Shown: positions 17,621-26,895, numbered from the stretch's first letter. The stretch: DNA of 64,000 nucleotides from Tangfeifania diversioriginum (GCA_945873105.1 CAMCBW010000015.1:1-64000), one strand, 5' to 3'. The notes: generated by a model not told the origin, from the letters alone. A program made the numbers and translations.

Positions 17621-18913
17621 ATGAACAGAAGGACATTTCTCAGAAATTCTGGTATTGCAGTTACGGGTGCGTCAATTGTGCCATTGAATTTCGGATGTGG
17701 CAGAAAACATCCGAATGATCTGATAACTATTGGGATGATTGGCGTTGGATCTCAAGGGGTTGAGCGTAATTTAAGACATTATCTTAAATACCCTGAATTG
17801 TGCCGCGTTGTTGCCGTTTGTGATGTTAGTATGGTAAGGGCAACAAGTGCAATGAACTTGGTCAATAATACGTATAAATCAAAAGATTGTGCTATATATC
17901 AGGATTTCAGGGAACTTCTGGAAGACAAAACAATCGATGCCGTTCAAATCTCAACCCCGGACCATTGGCATGTCCCTATCACCATTATGGCGGCCTTAAA
18001 AGGGAAACATGTTTGTTGCGAAAAACCAACATTGACAATCGATGAGGGTCGTTTATTGTGCAACGTTATCAAAAAGACAGGGGTCGTTTATCAGGTTTCA
18101 ATTGAAGACCGGTTTTTGTCTCCTTATCACCAAATGGCTGAAGTAGCTTTAAATGGAAGGTTGGGAGCTTTGAAACATATTGAAATTTCGCTTCCTGTGA
18201 CGCAATTGCCCAAAGAAGGTCTTGAAGTAATGACCCCACCAAAAGATCTTGACTATGATTTATGGCTTGGTCCGGCACCGGAAATTCCGTTTATCTATTC
18301 ACGTACTTTTTACCATTTCAGATGGTATGATGCCTATTCAGGTGGTTTACTTACAGACTGGGGTGCACACTATTGCGATACAGCACAATTAGTTACAGGG
18401 AATGAACTTTCGGGGCCGACTGAGGTATCACCTGTTGGGGAGACACTTTATTATAATGATGGCATTTTCAACACTGCTTATAATTTTGATTTACACTATA
18501 AATATGCCAATAATGTTACCATGAGGGTTAAAAGTGGTAACGCTTCAATCCGGCTTGAAGGCGAAGAAGCCTGGGTTGAAACGGTTGGCTGGAATAGAAA
18601 ACCTGTTGCCAGCAACGAGAAGATTTTGGATTTAACGGAGAAGAAAATCTCCTTACCTACAGCAAATGATGAATTTATTGATTTTCTTCAAAGCATAAAG
18701 GACGGAAGAACAGCAATTTACAGCGCCGAATCTGGTCATCGGACCAGTTCGCTTTTACATTTTGGAAATATTGCTTTAAAACTCAACCATAAGTTAGAAT
18801 GGAATCCTCAGGCTGAAATTTTTGTTAACAACCTTGAAGCCGAGAAATTGAGAAAAAGGGAGATGCGCGAGAAATGGAGTTACAGCAAAATTTGTCCGGA
18901 ATACAATTATTAG
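17621..18913 (+). CDS. Gfo/Idh/MocA-family oxidoreductase, exported lipoprotein-like (first of three)
   Basis: The 430-residue protein starts with a twin-arginine-like signal (MNRRTFLRNSGIAVTGASIV) followed by a possible lipobox (PLNFGC). After it comes a Rossmann fold (GMIGVGSQG) and the family's catalytic-lysine motif KHVCCEKPTLT. Members oxidise or reduce sugars, often at C3, with a bound NAD(P). A Tat signal fits export with folded cofactor. It is the first of three such proteins before a sulfatase, with TIM-barrel partners between them, so it probably processes an unusual sugar freed from the imported or surface glycan. Its own substrate is unknown. Confidence 0.9.
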   Translation: MNRRTFLRNSGIAVTGASIVPLNFGCGRKHPNDLITIGMIGVGSQGVERNLRHYLKYPELCRVVAVCDVSMVRATSAMNLVNNTYKSKDCAIYQDFRELLEDKTIDAVQISTPDHWHVPITIMAALKGKHVCCEKPTLTIDEGRLLCNVIKKTGVVYQVSIEDRFLSPYHQMAEVALNGRLGALKHIEISLPVTQLPKEGLEVMTPPKDLDYDLWLGPAPEIPFIYSRTFYHFRWYDAYSGGLLTDWGAHYCDTAQLVTGNELSGPTEVSPVGETLYYNDGIFNTAYNFDLHYKYANNVTMRVKSGNASIRLEGEEAWVETVGWNRKPVASNEKILDLTEKKISLPTANDEFIDFLQSIKDGRTAIYSAESGHRTSSLLHFGNIALKLNHKLEWNPQAEIFVNNLEAEKLRKREMREKWSYSKICPEYNY

Positions 18914-19272
18914 CTGCAACTAAGGAATACAAGTAATATTTAATTATATAGCTTGTCCCGAGAATCGGGAAACATCATTTTTACAAAGCCGACTGGGAAG
19001 AGCTTGATAGGCTCATCGGGCAGCATAAAAACAAAGAAAGGAAGATATTATGATAAACCCGGGGATTTATGGGCGAGGTACGTTCTATTAGCTCAAAAAA
19101 GGAAAAACAGAGGGCATTTTATGCCCTAAAGACAAAGGGTGAAAAATATTTTTGACTGGAGTTAAACCAAATTGGCCACGATTAAATAGCCTTTGTTCAA
19201 ATATCGGATGAATTCCGGTTCAAAAAATTCAATTTGGATTTTTAAATATCAATAAATTAAAATTTAAAGAAT
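18914..19272. other. Non-coding gap with decayed sequence and small hairpins
   Basis: No convincing gene is present. Two short dyads stand out: TCCCGAGAATCGGGA (18955-18969) and AGGGCATTTTATGCCCT (19111-19127), the latter lacking a T-run. A fragment reading HHFYKADWEELDRLIGQHKN in one frame may be a decayed gene, but I cannot name its family. Confidence 0.4.
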
Positions 19273-20625
19273 ATGAACCAAAATTTTTCAAGAAGACATT
19301 TTATCAGAAATGCATCCATAGGGATTTCGGGTGCTATTGTCGTTCCAACTATTTTATCCTCATGTGCCAAAGGCGCCAACGACCGGATTTTAATCGGTCA
19401 TATTGGAGTCGGTTCAAGGGGAACGACGGAACTGCTGAATTATTTTCTTCCTCTCAGGGAAGCGAACAATATTGCCGTATGTGATGTGTTTAGAGACAAA
19501 CGGGAAAAAGCTGCCGAATACATTAACAATTTCTATAAAGAGAACAAGGTTAAGTCCGATCCATGTTTGGTTTATTCTGATTATGAAGAGCTTTTACAGA
19601 ATAAGGAAATTGATGCTGTGCATATCACCACTCCTGATCACTGGCATATTCAAATGGCCATCAAAGCTGCGCGTGCCGGGAAACATATAATGCTGGCAAA
19701 ACCTCTTGGATTGAGTTATCCGGAGTATAAGATATTGATTAAAGAATTGAATAAAAACGATGTACGCTTCCATTACGGGCCACAACAGCGTACATATGAT
19801 CATTTAAAGCTTGGCTATGATATTATCCGTGATGGGAAAATCGGGGAGATTGAGCGGGTGGATGTATGGGCTCCGGAAGGGCAGTCTGTCTCCCCGCCTT
19901 GCAACGAAGCCAGTGTGCCGGATGATCTGGACTACGAAAGATGGATAGGCCCTGCTCCCATGCGGCCTTATTGTCCGGAGCGCACAAAAAACCTTGGTTC
20001 ATGGTTCATCAATGATTACAGTATCGGATGGCTGGCAGGCTGGGGTGCACATCCGCTGGATATCATGGTCTGGATAGTAAAGGAAAAGGTCAAAGGGGGA
20101 TATACCGTCACTGGAACCGGCAAAATCCCCCCTTCCGGAAGTCTTTTTGATACGGTTTATTCCTGGGATGTTGCCTTTGCCTACCGGAATGGATTTGATT
20201 TACATTTTTCCAGCTTTGAAGTCGCCCGGCAGAATGGCATGATAGGTAACCGCAAGGTTGAAGAATCCAATGGTACAACGTTTTATGGCAGCAAAGGGTG
20301 GATCTCTTTAAGCCGTAGATCGGCAGAGTCAAATATTTCTGAAATACATGACAAATTGAACAATTTCCCTAAGACCAAAGATGGATATATTTCCAGTGAA
20401 AACAACACAATGGGAAGAAGGTTTATCTCAGTTGTCAGGGAAAAAGAAAAGGAACTTTGTCCCCTTGATGAAGCGATCATATCTGATACAATCAGTCACA
20501 TGGGGAATATCGCCATCCGGACAGGACGTAAAATAACCTGGGACCCGAAGCAAGGACAAGTTGTGGACGATTCCGAAGCAAATAATTTATATTCCAGAGA
20601 GATGAGATCGCCCTACTTGATTTAG
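19273..20625 (+). CDS. Gfo/Idh/MocA-family oxidoreductase, exported lipoprotein-like (second of three)
   Basis: The 450-residue protein has a Tat-like start (FSRRHFIRNASIGISG), a lipobox-like LSSCAKG at about residue 33, and the nucleotide-binding GHIGVGSRG. The usual EKP motif is AKP here (KHIMLAKPLGLSY), keeping the lysine. It therefore appears catalytically competent, exported and possibly membrane-anchored. Nine bases separate its stop from the first possible start of the next gene, an exported TIM-barrel protein, so the pair is probably coexpressed. It is distinct from the protein at 17621 rather than a simple duplicate. Confidence 0.9.
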   Translation: MNQNFSRRHFIRNASIGISGAIVVPTILSSCAKGANDRILIGHIGVGSRGTTELLNYFLPLREANNIAVCDVFRDKREKAAEYINNFYKENKVKSDPCLVYSDYEELLQNKEIDAVHITTPDHWHIQMAIKAARAGKHIMLAKPLGLSYPEYKILIKELNKNDVRFHYGPQQRTYDHLKLGYDIIRDGKIGEIERVDVWAPEGQSVSPPCNEASVPDDLDYERWIGPAPMRPYCPERTKNLGSWFINDYSIGWLAGWGAHPLDIMVWIVKEKVKGGYTVTGTGKIPPSGSLFDTVYSWDVAFAYRNGFDLHFSSFEVARQNGMIGNRKVEESNGTTFYGSKGWISLSRRSAESNISEIHDKLNNFPKTKDGYISSENNTMGRRFISVVREKEKELCPLDEAIISDTISHMGNIAIRTGRKITWDPKQGQVVDDSEANNLYSREMRSPYLI

Positions 20626-20666
20626 AACAAAATATGTCCAAAATTCAACTATTAAAATTTGTATTC

Positions 20667-21554
20667 ATGAAAAATCTATTAATAGGCCTACTACTCGGAT
20701 TTGTAATAATGGCGAACCCAGTGGCTGCTCAGAAGAAGAAAGTGAATAACATTTTATATGCCCAAAACACTTTAAAAGGTTTCACAAACACTCCTAAAAC
20801 TGCCCGGGAGAAAGCTAAAATATTAAAAACAATTGGTTATGATGGTTTAGAAGGGTTTGGATATGGGGACTTTTTTGAACTTAAAGATGCTCTCGATAAG
20901 GAGGGTTTAAGAATGCCTGTTAATTATGTGGGTCTTACATTCGGGGCAGATGGCAAACTTGGGGATACTTTGGCTGCTGAAATTAAAGAAATGATTCGGG
21001 AGACGGCAAAGGGAGATATAATCTATTTTCATATTCGTAGCCAGAGTTATAAAGTTAAATGTGAAGCGGGCGATGATATTGTTTCTTCGATACTTCGTGA
21101 ACTCTCTGATTATGCAGCATCTTATGGTGTTAAGTTATGTGCATATCCGCATATAAACACTTACTGCGAGACAGTGGCTCATTCCGTAAAACTGGCTAAG
21201 ATGGTGGACCGGAAAAACTATGGTGCTTCCTTGAACCTTTGTCATTTGCTTAAGGTAGAAGGGTCCGAAGGAATTGATGATAAGATAAAGGAGTTTACCC
21301 CATTTTTGTTTGCGGTAAATATATGCGGAGCTGACGATGGAGATACCAAACAAATGGGTTGGGATCGTTTGATTCAACCATTGGGGCAGGGGTCGTTTGA
21401 TACTTATCATTTTATTAAAGTATTGCTGGACAACGGGTACAATGATCCGATCGGGTTGCAATGTTTTAATCTTAAGGGTGATGCTGTTGAAACTTTAACA
21501 CAATCACTGGAAGTCTGGAAGGAATACAAAAAGCGATACGAAGAAGACAGATAA
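20667..21554 (+). CDS. Exported sugar isomerase/epimerase-like TIM barrel (AP_endonuc_2 fold)
   Basis: The ORF track starts at 20634, but the ATG at 20667 gives a clean signal peptide (MKNLLIGLLLGFVIMANPVA, cut after AAQ), so I use it (295 residues). The mature protein is a xylose-isomerase-like TIM barrel: ILKTIGYDGLEGFGYG on strand one, YPHINTYCET and LNLCHLLKVEG as likely metal-site strands, and FAVNICGADDGD later. Proteins of this fold exported alongside Gfo/Idh oxidoreductases are known in Bacteroidota as isomerases, epimerases or keto-glycoside lyases. The partner at 19273 is also exported, so both should act in the periplasm. Confidence 0.85.
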   Translation: MKNLLIGLLLGFVIMANPVAAQKKKVNNILYAQNTLKGFTNTPKTAREKAKILKTIGYDGLEGFGYGDFFELKDALDKEGLRMPVNYVGLTFGADGKLGDTLAAEIKEMIRETAKGDIIYFHIRSQSYKVKCEAGDDIVSSILRELSDYAASYGVKLCAYPHINTYCETVAHSVKLAKMVDRKNYGASLNLCHLLKVEGSEGIDDKIKEFTPFLFAVNICGADDGDTKQMGWDRLIQPLGQGSFDTYHFIKVLLDNGYNDPIGLQCFNLKGDAVETLTQSLEVWKEYKKRYEEDR

Positions 21555-21632
21555 AGATTTTAAAGATTTTTTATTAGAGTTCGATCGGGTAAAATTCTTT
21601 TTAATATTTTTTAATTCTTAAAATACTTTAAT

Positions 21633-22754
21633 ATGGAACCAGGTAACATTGATTTTGCCATAGATCCGGTTATGCCGAAAAATCGGAATTCCAGGATAGG
21701 TTGTATTGGCGCTGGCTTTATTATGGCCGATTGCCATCTTGTGGCTTATAAGGATGCAGGGTTTAATCCTCAGGCAATCACTTCCCTGAGTCTTGATGAA
21801 TCGAAAGCCGTAGCGGCACGCCATAATATTCCCAAAGTATATAAAAACTGGAAAGAATTAATCAGTGATCCTGATATTGAAATTGTGGATATTGCCATAG
21901 CTCCCGATTCACAGTTGGGTGTAATCAGGGAACTAGTGAAACAGAATGATCATATTAAAGGAGTACTATGTCAGAAACCTCTTGCGATGAATTATCAAGA
22001 AGCTCAAATGATAGTTGAGCTATGTGAAGATTCAGGAATAAAACTGAGTGTAAACTCTAATATGCGTTACGATCAATCTATCAGGGCATTGAAAAGTATT
22101 TTAAATCAGAATTTTCTGGGGGAACCTGTTTTGGCAACCATTGAAATGCGGGCAATTCCGCATTGGCAAGATTTTCTTAAAAAATATGACCATTTAGAGA
22201 TCCTCAACATGGGAATCCATCATATAGACACTTTCCGGTACCTTTTTGGAGACCCTGAGAGGGTTACTACCATCACACGACAGGATCCAAGAACTAAATT
22301 TAGCCACATTGACGGCATTTCACAATATACTTTTCAGTATTCCAATGGTTTTATGGCAACAAGTCTAGACGATGTTTGGGCATGGCCCGGTGAAGGGACC
22401 GAAAAGGATATTTATATTAAATGGCGTGTTGAAGGTATGGATGGAATGGCCCAGGGAACTATCGGCTGGCCAAAATATCCCGAGCCAACACCGAGTACAC
22501 TCGAATTTACTTCTAACCATTTCCCGGGAAAATGGATCCGTCCTCATTGGAATAAAGTCTGGTTTCCCGATGCATTTCAGGGTACAATGGCCCAATTGCT
22601 CGTGGCTGTAGAAAAAAACGCCGAACCGGAAATCAGCGGCAAGGATAATTTGGTTACCATGGCAATTATCGATGCATGCTATCAATCCATTAAGGAACAA
22701 CGAACAATATATTTATCAGAAACAATTAAAGCAAATAAGGAGGCTCGATTATGA
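21633..22754 (+). CDS. Gfo/Idh/MocA-family oxidoreductase, cytoplasmic (third of three)
   Basis: This 373-residue member lacks an export signal: residues 1-20 are polar (MEPGNIDFAIDPVMPKN) and the Rossmann motif IGCIGAGFIMAD follows at once. The catalytic-lysine motif is QKPLAMNYQEA, and GIHHIDTFRYLFG is the typical second-domain signature. It overlaps the next gene, a TIM-barrel isomerase-like protein, by 4 bp, implying stoichiometric coupling. Together these two look like the cytoplasmic counterpart of the exported oxidoreductase/TIM-barrel pair just upstream. Confidence 0.9.
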   Translation: MEPGNIDFAIDPVMPKNRNSRIGCIGAGFIMADCHLVAYKDAGFNPQAITSLSLDESKAVAARHNIPKVYKNWKELISDPDIEIVDIAIAPDSQLGVIRELVKQNDHIKGVLCQKPLAMNYQEAQMIVELCEDSGIKLSVNSNMRYDQSIRALKSILNQNFLGEPVLATIEMRAIPHWQDFLKKYDHLEILNMGIHHIDTFRYLFGDPERVTTITRQDPRTKFSHIDGISQYTFQYSNGFMATSLDDVWAWPGEGTEKDIYIKWRVEGMDGMAQGTIGWPKYPEPTPSTLEFTSNHFPGKWIRPHWNKVWFPDAFQGTMAQLLVAVEKNAEPEISGKDNLVTMAIIDACYQSIKEQRTIYLSETIKANKEARL

Positions 22755-23653
22755 TCTCAGTAGGAATTTTCAATGGTTATTTTCCCTATACTTTGGAGGA
22801 ATCGGTAAAAAGAATTAAAGCACTAGGTTTTACTGCTGTTCAGCTTGACCTTTCGTTTAAAGGAATGGATCTTTCATTTGATTCTTTGAACGCTGAAAAG
22901 TGCCATTTCATAAGGGATTATTTTCGCGATGCCAACCTGCCAATTGTGGCGGTCTCAGGTTATACTAATCTCGTTCATCCCAATTTGGTGAGGCGTGAAG
23001 AGAATATCAGAAACCTGAAAACACTATTAAAGTTTGCCCGTGATCTTGGTTCTCCTTACGTAGTCAGTGAAACAGGGACTTTTGACAAAGATAGTGATTG
23101 GGTTTACCATGAAAAAAATGGAACACCTGAAGCTTATGAAACACTTTGTGAAATTGTAGCTGAACTGACGAAATTTGCACATGATAATGGCTCTGTATTT
23201 CTTGTTGAAAATTACGTTAATAACATCATAGGAACGGTTAATCAGTTATTACGGTTATTTTCAGATGTGAATCACCCTGCCCTGGGCTTGCTGATGGATC
23301 CTACAAATTACTTCTCCGATATTAATATTGAGGATGTTGATGGAGAGCTTAACAGAATTTTTAATGCTTTAGGTGATAAAATAAGAATTGCGCATGCAAA
23401 GGATTGTAAACGTGCTGATAACATTGCTGAAAAACATGCCGACATTGATGCAGATGAATCGCATACTTTCAGGGGTGCCGGGTCGGTAGAACTTCCCGCT
23501 CCAGGTCTGGGAATATTAAATTACGACCTCTATTTAAAACGGTTATCTTCAATTCATCCCAATATTCCGATTATCATTGAACATCTCGATGAGGCTGATA
23601 TTCCGAGGGCCAAAAAATTTGTCGATGACAAACTTAAGAAGGCAGGTTGCTAA
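22751..23653 (+). CDS. Cytoplasmic sugar phosphate isomerase/epimerase-like TIM barrel
   Basis: The 300-residue protein is a classical AP_endonuc_2/IolE-type TIM barrel with all four metal-binding strands: glutamate in VFLVENYVN, aspartate in LLMDPTNYF, histidine in RIAHAKDCK, and glutamate in IPIIIEHLDEAD. It has no signal peptide. The ATG overlaps the stop of the preceding oxidoreductase (ATGA). The complete metal site supports a true divalent-metal isomerase, epimerase or lyase working on the product of that oxidoreductase. The substrate is not known. Confidence 0.9.
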   Translation: MISVGIFNGYFPYTLEESVKRIKALGFTAVQLDLSFKGMDLSFDSLNAEKCHFIRDYFRDANLPIVAVSGYTNLVHPNLVRREENIRNLKTLLKFARDLGSPYVVSETGTFDKDSDWVYHEKNGTPEAYETLCEIVAELTKFAHDNGSVFLVENYVNNIIGTVNQLLRLFSDVNHPALGLLMDPTNYFSDINIEDVDGELNRIFNALGDKIRIAHAKDCKRADNIAEKHADIDADESHTFRGAGSVELPAPGLGILNYDLYLKRLSSIHPNIPIIIEHLDEADIPRAKKFVDDKLKKAGC

Positions 23654-23730
23654 ATATTTTAAAAAATCAATTTTTAATGAAAAGGAATAATTATTCATTG
23701 ACGAAATTCATAAAAAGTAAAGATAAATAG

Positions 23731-25098
23731 ATGGAACTAAATATAAAGCGTATAGTCCCTTTTGGTTTGGCAATAACTGCTTGTTTTAATTTGAATGCAT
23801 TAACCACAGATCATAATGTAAAACCAAATGTAATTTTAATCCTGACCGATGATCAGGGTAGTATCGACTTAAATTGTTATGGCGCAAAGGACTTAAAAAC
23901 TCCAAACCTGGACAGATTAGCACAAACAGGGATTCGTTTTTCCCAATTTTATTCGGGATCTTCTGTTTGCTCTCCTTCAAGGGCTTGTTTGCTGACAGGA
24001 AAAACCCCACAAGGTGCAGATCTGACTGCTAATGCTCCTTCTACAAAAGGACTGGCTGGTATGCCAACTGAGCAGGTGACAATTGCTGAAATCTTGAAAA
24101 CCGCGGGTTATAAGACCGGGCATATTGGGAAATGGCACATAGGTTATTCTCCTGAAACAATGCCATTAGGCCAGGGATTCGACTATTCATTTGGCCACAT
24201 GGGGGGTTGTATCGACAACTATTCGCATTTCTTTTACTGGGATGGTCCTAATCGGCATGACTTATGGGAAAACGGTGAAGAAGTATTTGAAGATGGATTA
24301 TATTTCCCCGACCTGATGGTCGAAAAGGCCAGCGAGTATATCAAAAACAATCAAAACAATCCGTTCTTTCTCTATCTGGCTTTTAATACTCCGCATTATC
24401 CATTGCAGCCGACTCAGAAGTGGAGAGAATTTTACAAAGATTTGCCTAGCCCAAGACGCGAATATGCAGGTTTTGTTTCTTCCGCCGACGAGCGTATAGG
24501 AAAGATAATTGATCTTCTGGACAATCTTAAGATGAGAGAAAATACATTGATTGTTTTTCTTTCCGACCAAGGGCATTCCTATGAAGACCGCACTGGTGGT
24601 AGTGGTGGAAATTCCGGGCCCTACAGAGGAGGAAAATTTTCATTGTTCGAAGGAGGTATCCGTGTGCCGGCAATTTTTAATTGGAAAGGGGTCATCCCTG
24701 AAGGAGTTGTCAATAACGAGATATGTATGAGTATGGACATTTTGCCAACTATTGCAGATTTCTGCGGAGTAAAGGAGGTACCGACTGAAGTAGAAGGGAA
24801 AAGTATTAAGTCCGTTATCTTTGAAAATCAGGCATCTGTGCACAAAGTGTCCTATTGGCAACTTGGAAAGCAATGGGCAGTTCGAGCCGGGGATTGGAAA
24901 ATGGTAGGAAATCCGGTTGATCCTTCAACATCAAAAAACAATCTTCATTTTCCTATGGATAATATATTCTTATCAAACCTAAAATCAAATATTTCTGAAT
25001 CAATTAATCTTGCTGAACAATACCCCGAAAAAGTTAAGGAGATGATTGAATTATATCAGGAATGGAAATATGCCAAGGAAGAATATATAACACATTAA
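23731..25098 (+). CDS. Exported sulfatase (formylglycine type)
   Basis: The 455-residue protein has a signal peptide (about 1-25) and the alkaline-phosphatase-fold sulfatase core beginning NVILILTDDQGS. The modified cysteine is in the motif CSPSRACLLTGK, to be converted to formylglycine by a maturase not present in this window. Metal-site motifs HIGKWHIGY and FLSDQGHSYED are present. It should remove sulfate esters from a carbohydrate in the periplasm. It ends the oxidoreductase/TIM-barrel cluster. The HipA gene on the other strand follows 94 bp later. Confidence 0.93.
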   Translation: MELNIKRIVPFGLAITACFNLNALTTDHNVKPNVILILTDDQGSIDLNCYGAKDLKTPNLDRLAQTGIRFSQFYSGSSVCSPSRACLLTGKTPQGADLTANAPSTKGLAGMPTEQVTIAEILKTAGYKTGHIGKWHIGYSPETMPLGQGFDYSFGHMGGCIDNYSHFFYWDGPNRHDLWENGEEVFEDGLYFPDLMVEKASEYIKNNQNNPFFLYLAFNTPHYPLQPTQKWREFYKDLPSPRREYAGFVSSADERIGKIIDLLDNLKMRENTLIVFLSDQGHSYEDRTGGSGGNSGPYRGGKFSLFEGGIRVPAIFNWKGVIPEGVVNNEICMSMDILPTIADFCGVKEVPTEVEGKSIKSVIFENQASVHKVSYWQLGKQWAVRAGDWKMVGNPVDPSTSKNNLHFPMDNIFLSNLKSNISESINLAEQYPEKVKEMIELYQEWKYAKEEYITH

Positions 25099-25192
25099 AC
25101 TAAAAAACTAGAATACACTCTAATACTGACCGAATAGCCGGCATTCGTTCTGTGAAGTTAATACCGACGAAAAAACACATAAACGTAATTCT

Positions 25193-26422
25193 TTAATCCC
25201 TGATCTTCTCCATTGCTGATTGAATCGTATTCCTTGTTTCCCTGGTAATACCATATTCCCTGGCAATGGCTCCCCATTGGCCTATTGCTTCCTGAACCTC
25301 TTCAATAATGGAGGCAGCGTTTTTCATCCCGAAATGTGTGGCCAGTTTCATCAGCTCTCTTCGTCCCGGATTTTTACTTTCACCGGCTATCATGGTACTG
25401 TGAAACCCATAGCCGGAATACGAAAAGGTTAAGTCATAGGCTGGTGCAAACTGCCATTCTCCTTTTGCATTCATCAGAAAAGAGAAATTTTTGCTGTGAT
25501 CGTCCCGGTTATGCGAATAGACATTGAATGCAGCCAGCCTAAACACTTTTTCATAAGCTTTTACGTGCTTTTCCAAACGGAAAGCGCAATCCATCAGATG
25601 CCCGTAATCCAATGTACTCATTCTGAAGTTATCGTGCATGAGTCCGGAAGCCGTGTGGGTATGCAGACGATTATTCGTTACCCGGTCAAACCGCTTGGTC
25701 CCAAAATACACTTGTCCTGATTTTCCTTTAAAAAGGAGGCATTCACTCATTTCAATGCCTGCCATTAAGGCCATTTGGTGATAGGCAATTTCAATATTTG
25801 CAATCTCCCTGCTATCGGCGGATGACGGGAATTTGATGATCCATTCGTCATATCCTTCAGGGACATTGTCCGTACCGTGTATCAACTGGTCGGTTAGCGG
25901 GTTGTAAGAGGCAAATATCTTTGGTCTGGCTCCGCCGGAAGATCCTCCCAGAATAAACAGCTCCTGGATAATCTCTGAACTGTTGCCCTGTAGAACGTGA
26001 TTCATTTCATCAGCAAGGATGTCCAGTGCAGGGAAAGGCTCCGATGTATTTTTCGTTTTGATTTCCGGTCTGTAAACAAGTGCTCCCATTCCCCGCGATC
26101 CGACATGCGCCAGCCGGTCTAATGGAGTTATTGTTGTCATGTCAATCCCTTTGGCGGATAAGAAACGATCCAGTAGCAGTCTGCCCCAGCCGTCGGGCAG
26201 TGAATCGTTGAATACTCCAAACAACCCGTCAAATGGTTGTTTATCTGCACTTGCTATATCATTTGAAAAAGGGAGTTTTATGGGTGAAAGACTAAGTCCG
26301 GTTTTAAGAAAATCAGTATGGTACCTGAAATATATTTTTTGGTTGGAAAGCACCAGTTCCCCAACGTCGAAGTTGTGCCCTTCGAGAAGCAGTGATACAT
26401 ATAATTTATTGATAGCTACCAT
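25193..26422 (-). CDS. hipA: HipA-family serine/threonine kinase toxin
   Basis: The 409-residue protein has the HipA N-terminal subdomain, the glycine-rich ILGGSSGGARPKIF loop, the catalytic loop HNRDDHSKNFSFLMN and the metal aspartate in APAYDLTFSYSG. HipA kinases in E. coli phosphorylate glutamyl-tRNA synthetase and trigger dormancy; the target here is unknown. The upstream gene 3 bp away encodes the HipB-like antitoxin, so this is a complete hipBA module. All key kinase residues are present, so it is probably active. Confidence 0.92.
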   Translation of the reverse strand: MVAINKLYVSLLLEGHNFDVGELVLSNQKIYFRYHTDFLKTGLSLSPIKLPFSNDIASADKQPFDGLFGVFNDSLPDGWGRLLLDRFLSAKGIDMTTITPLDRLAHVGSRGMGALVYRPEIKTKNTSEPFPALDILADEMNHVLQGNSSEIIQELFILGGSSGGARPKIFASYNPLTDQLIHGTDNVPEGYDEWIIKFPSSADSREIANIEIAYHQMALMAGIEMSECLLFKGKSGQVYFGTKRFDRVTNNRLHTHTASGLMHDNFRMSTLDYGHLMDCAFRLEKHVKAYEKVFRLAAFNVYSHNRDDHSKNFSFLMNAKGEWQFAPAYDLTFSYSGYGFHSTMIAGESKNPGRRELMKLATHFGMKNAASIIEEVQEAIGQWGAIAREYGITRETRNTIQSAMEKIRD

Positions 26423-26425
26423 CTA

Positions 26426-26698
26426 TTATTTTGTTAAGAGTTTCTTAACGTTATCGATGTTTTCCGTCGGAAGCATGAGGTTGTCAAATTCATTTAACCG
26501 TCCTAACAGGTGCATTAGTCTCAGTAGTGAATCCAACGATATTTTCCCGGTATTCTCAAAACGCTTTAAGCTTCCTAGAGATAGTCCCGAACGATCGGCC
26601 ATTTCTTTCTGCGACATTTTTAGATGCTTTCGCAAAGCGCGATGTTTTTGGGCCAATGCCTTACTTATATCTAGTGGAGTTGGTTCTAATGAATACAT
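26426..26698 (-). CDS. hipB: HipB-like antitoxin, XRE-family DNA-binding protein
   Basis: The track starts at 26764, but that extension reads through a perfect palindromic operator and encodes a hydrophobic non-homologous stretch (ILAICVIFYYIWIIYY). The ATG at 26698 gives a 90-residue protein starting MYSLEPTPLD and containing a helix-turn-helix, KMSQKEMADRSGLSLGSLKR. It should repress its own operon and neutralise HipA. The operator lies 7-26 bp upstream of this start. Confidence 0.9.
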   Translation of the reverse strand: MYSLEPTPLDISKALAQKHRALRKHLKMSQKEMADRSGLSLGSLKRFENTGKISLDSLLRLMHLLGRLNEFDNLMLPTENIDNVKKLLTK

Positions 26699-26704
26699 CT
26701 TAAT

Positions 26705-26765
26705 TGGATAATATATTATCCAAATATAATAAAAAATTACACAAATAGCTAATATATTATCCAAT
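26705..26765 (-). promoter_or_regulatory. Palindromic operator of hipBA plus a second partial site
   Basis: TTGGATAATATATTATCCAA (26705-26724) is a perfect 20-bp palindrome directly before hipB. A second match, TAATATATTATCCAA (26751-26765), covers three quarters of the same sequence. The outer GGATA/TATCC halves resemble known HipB operators (TATCC-n8-GGATA). Cooperative binding of HipB to both sites is likely. Confidence 0.75.
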
Positions 26766-26776
26766 AAAATTAAGAG

Positions 26777-26895
26777 TTTCTCCTTCCCGTGTAAGCTATT
26801 ATCTTACAGGGAAGTGTGAGCCTACACTTAAAAAAGCACGAAAGATCAGTAAAATACTAAATATTGAACCTTCCATCATTTTGGGGGTAGGATAG
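26777..26895 (+). pseudogene. 3' fragment of a second higA antitoxin gene
   Basis: The frame reads VSPSRVSYYLTGKCEPTL and on to a stop after ILGVG, matching the C-terminus of the intact HigA encoded at 28236 (VSPSRVSEYLTGKSEPTL). No start or N-terminal domain is present, because the hipBA operator region abuts it. It looks like the remains of a duplicate higBA truncated when hipBA arrived or when the region recombined. It cannot make a functional protein on its own. Confidence 0.8.

Noticed and set aside
18914-19272. Possible short gene HHFYKADWEELDRLIGQHKN
   Set aside because: The frame is short, lacks a start and cannot be assigned; it is noted only as decayed sequence.
26699-26764. N-terminal extension of HipB (MDNILAICVIFYYIWIIYYP)
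   Set aside because: It is the hipBA operator region read as codons; the homologous protein starts at 26698.
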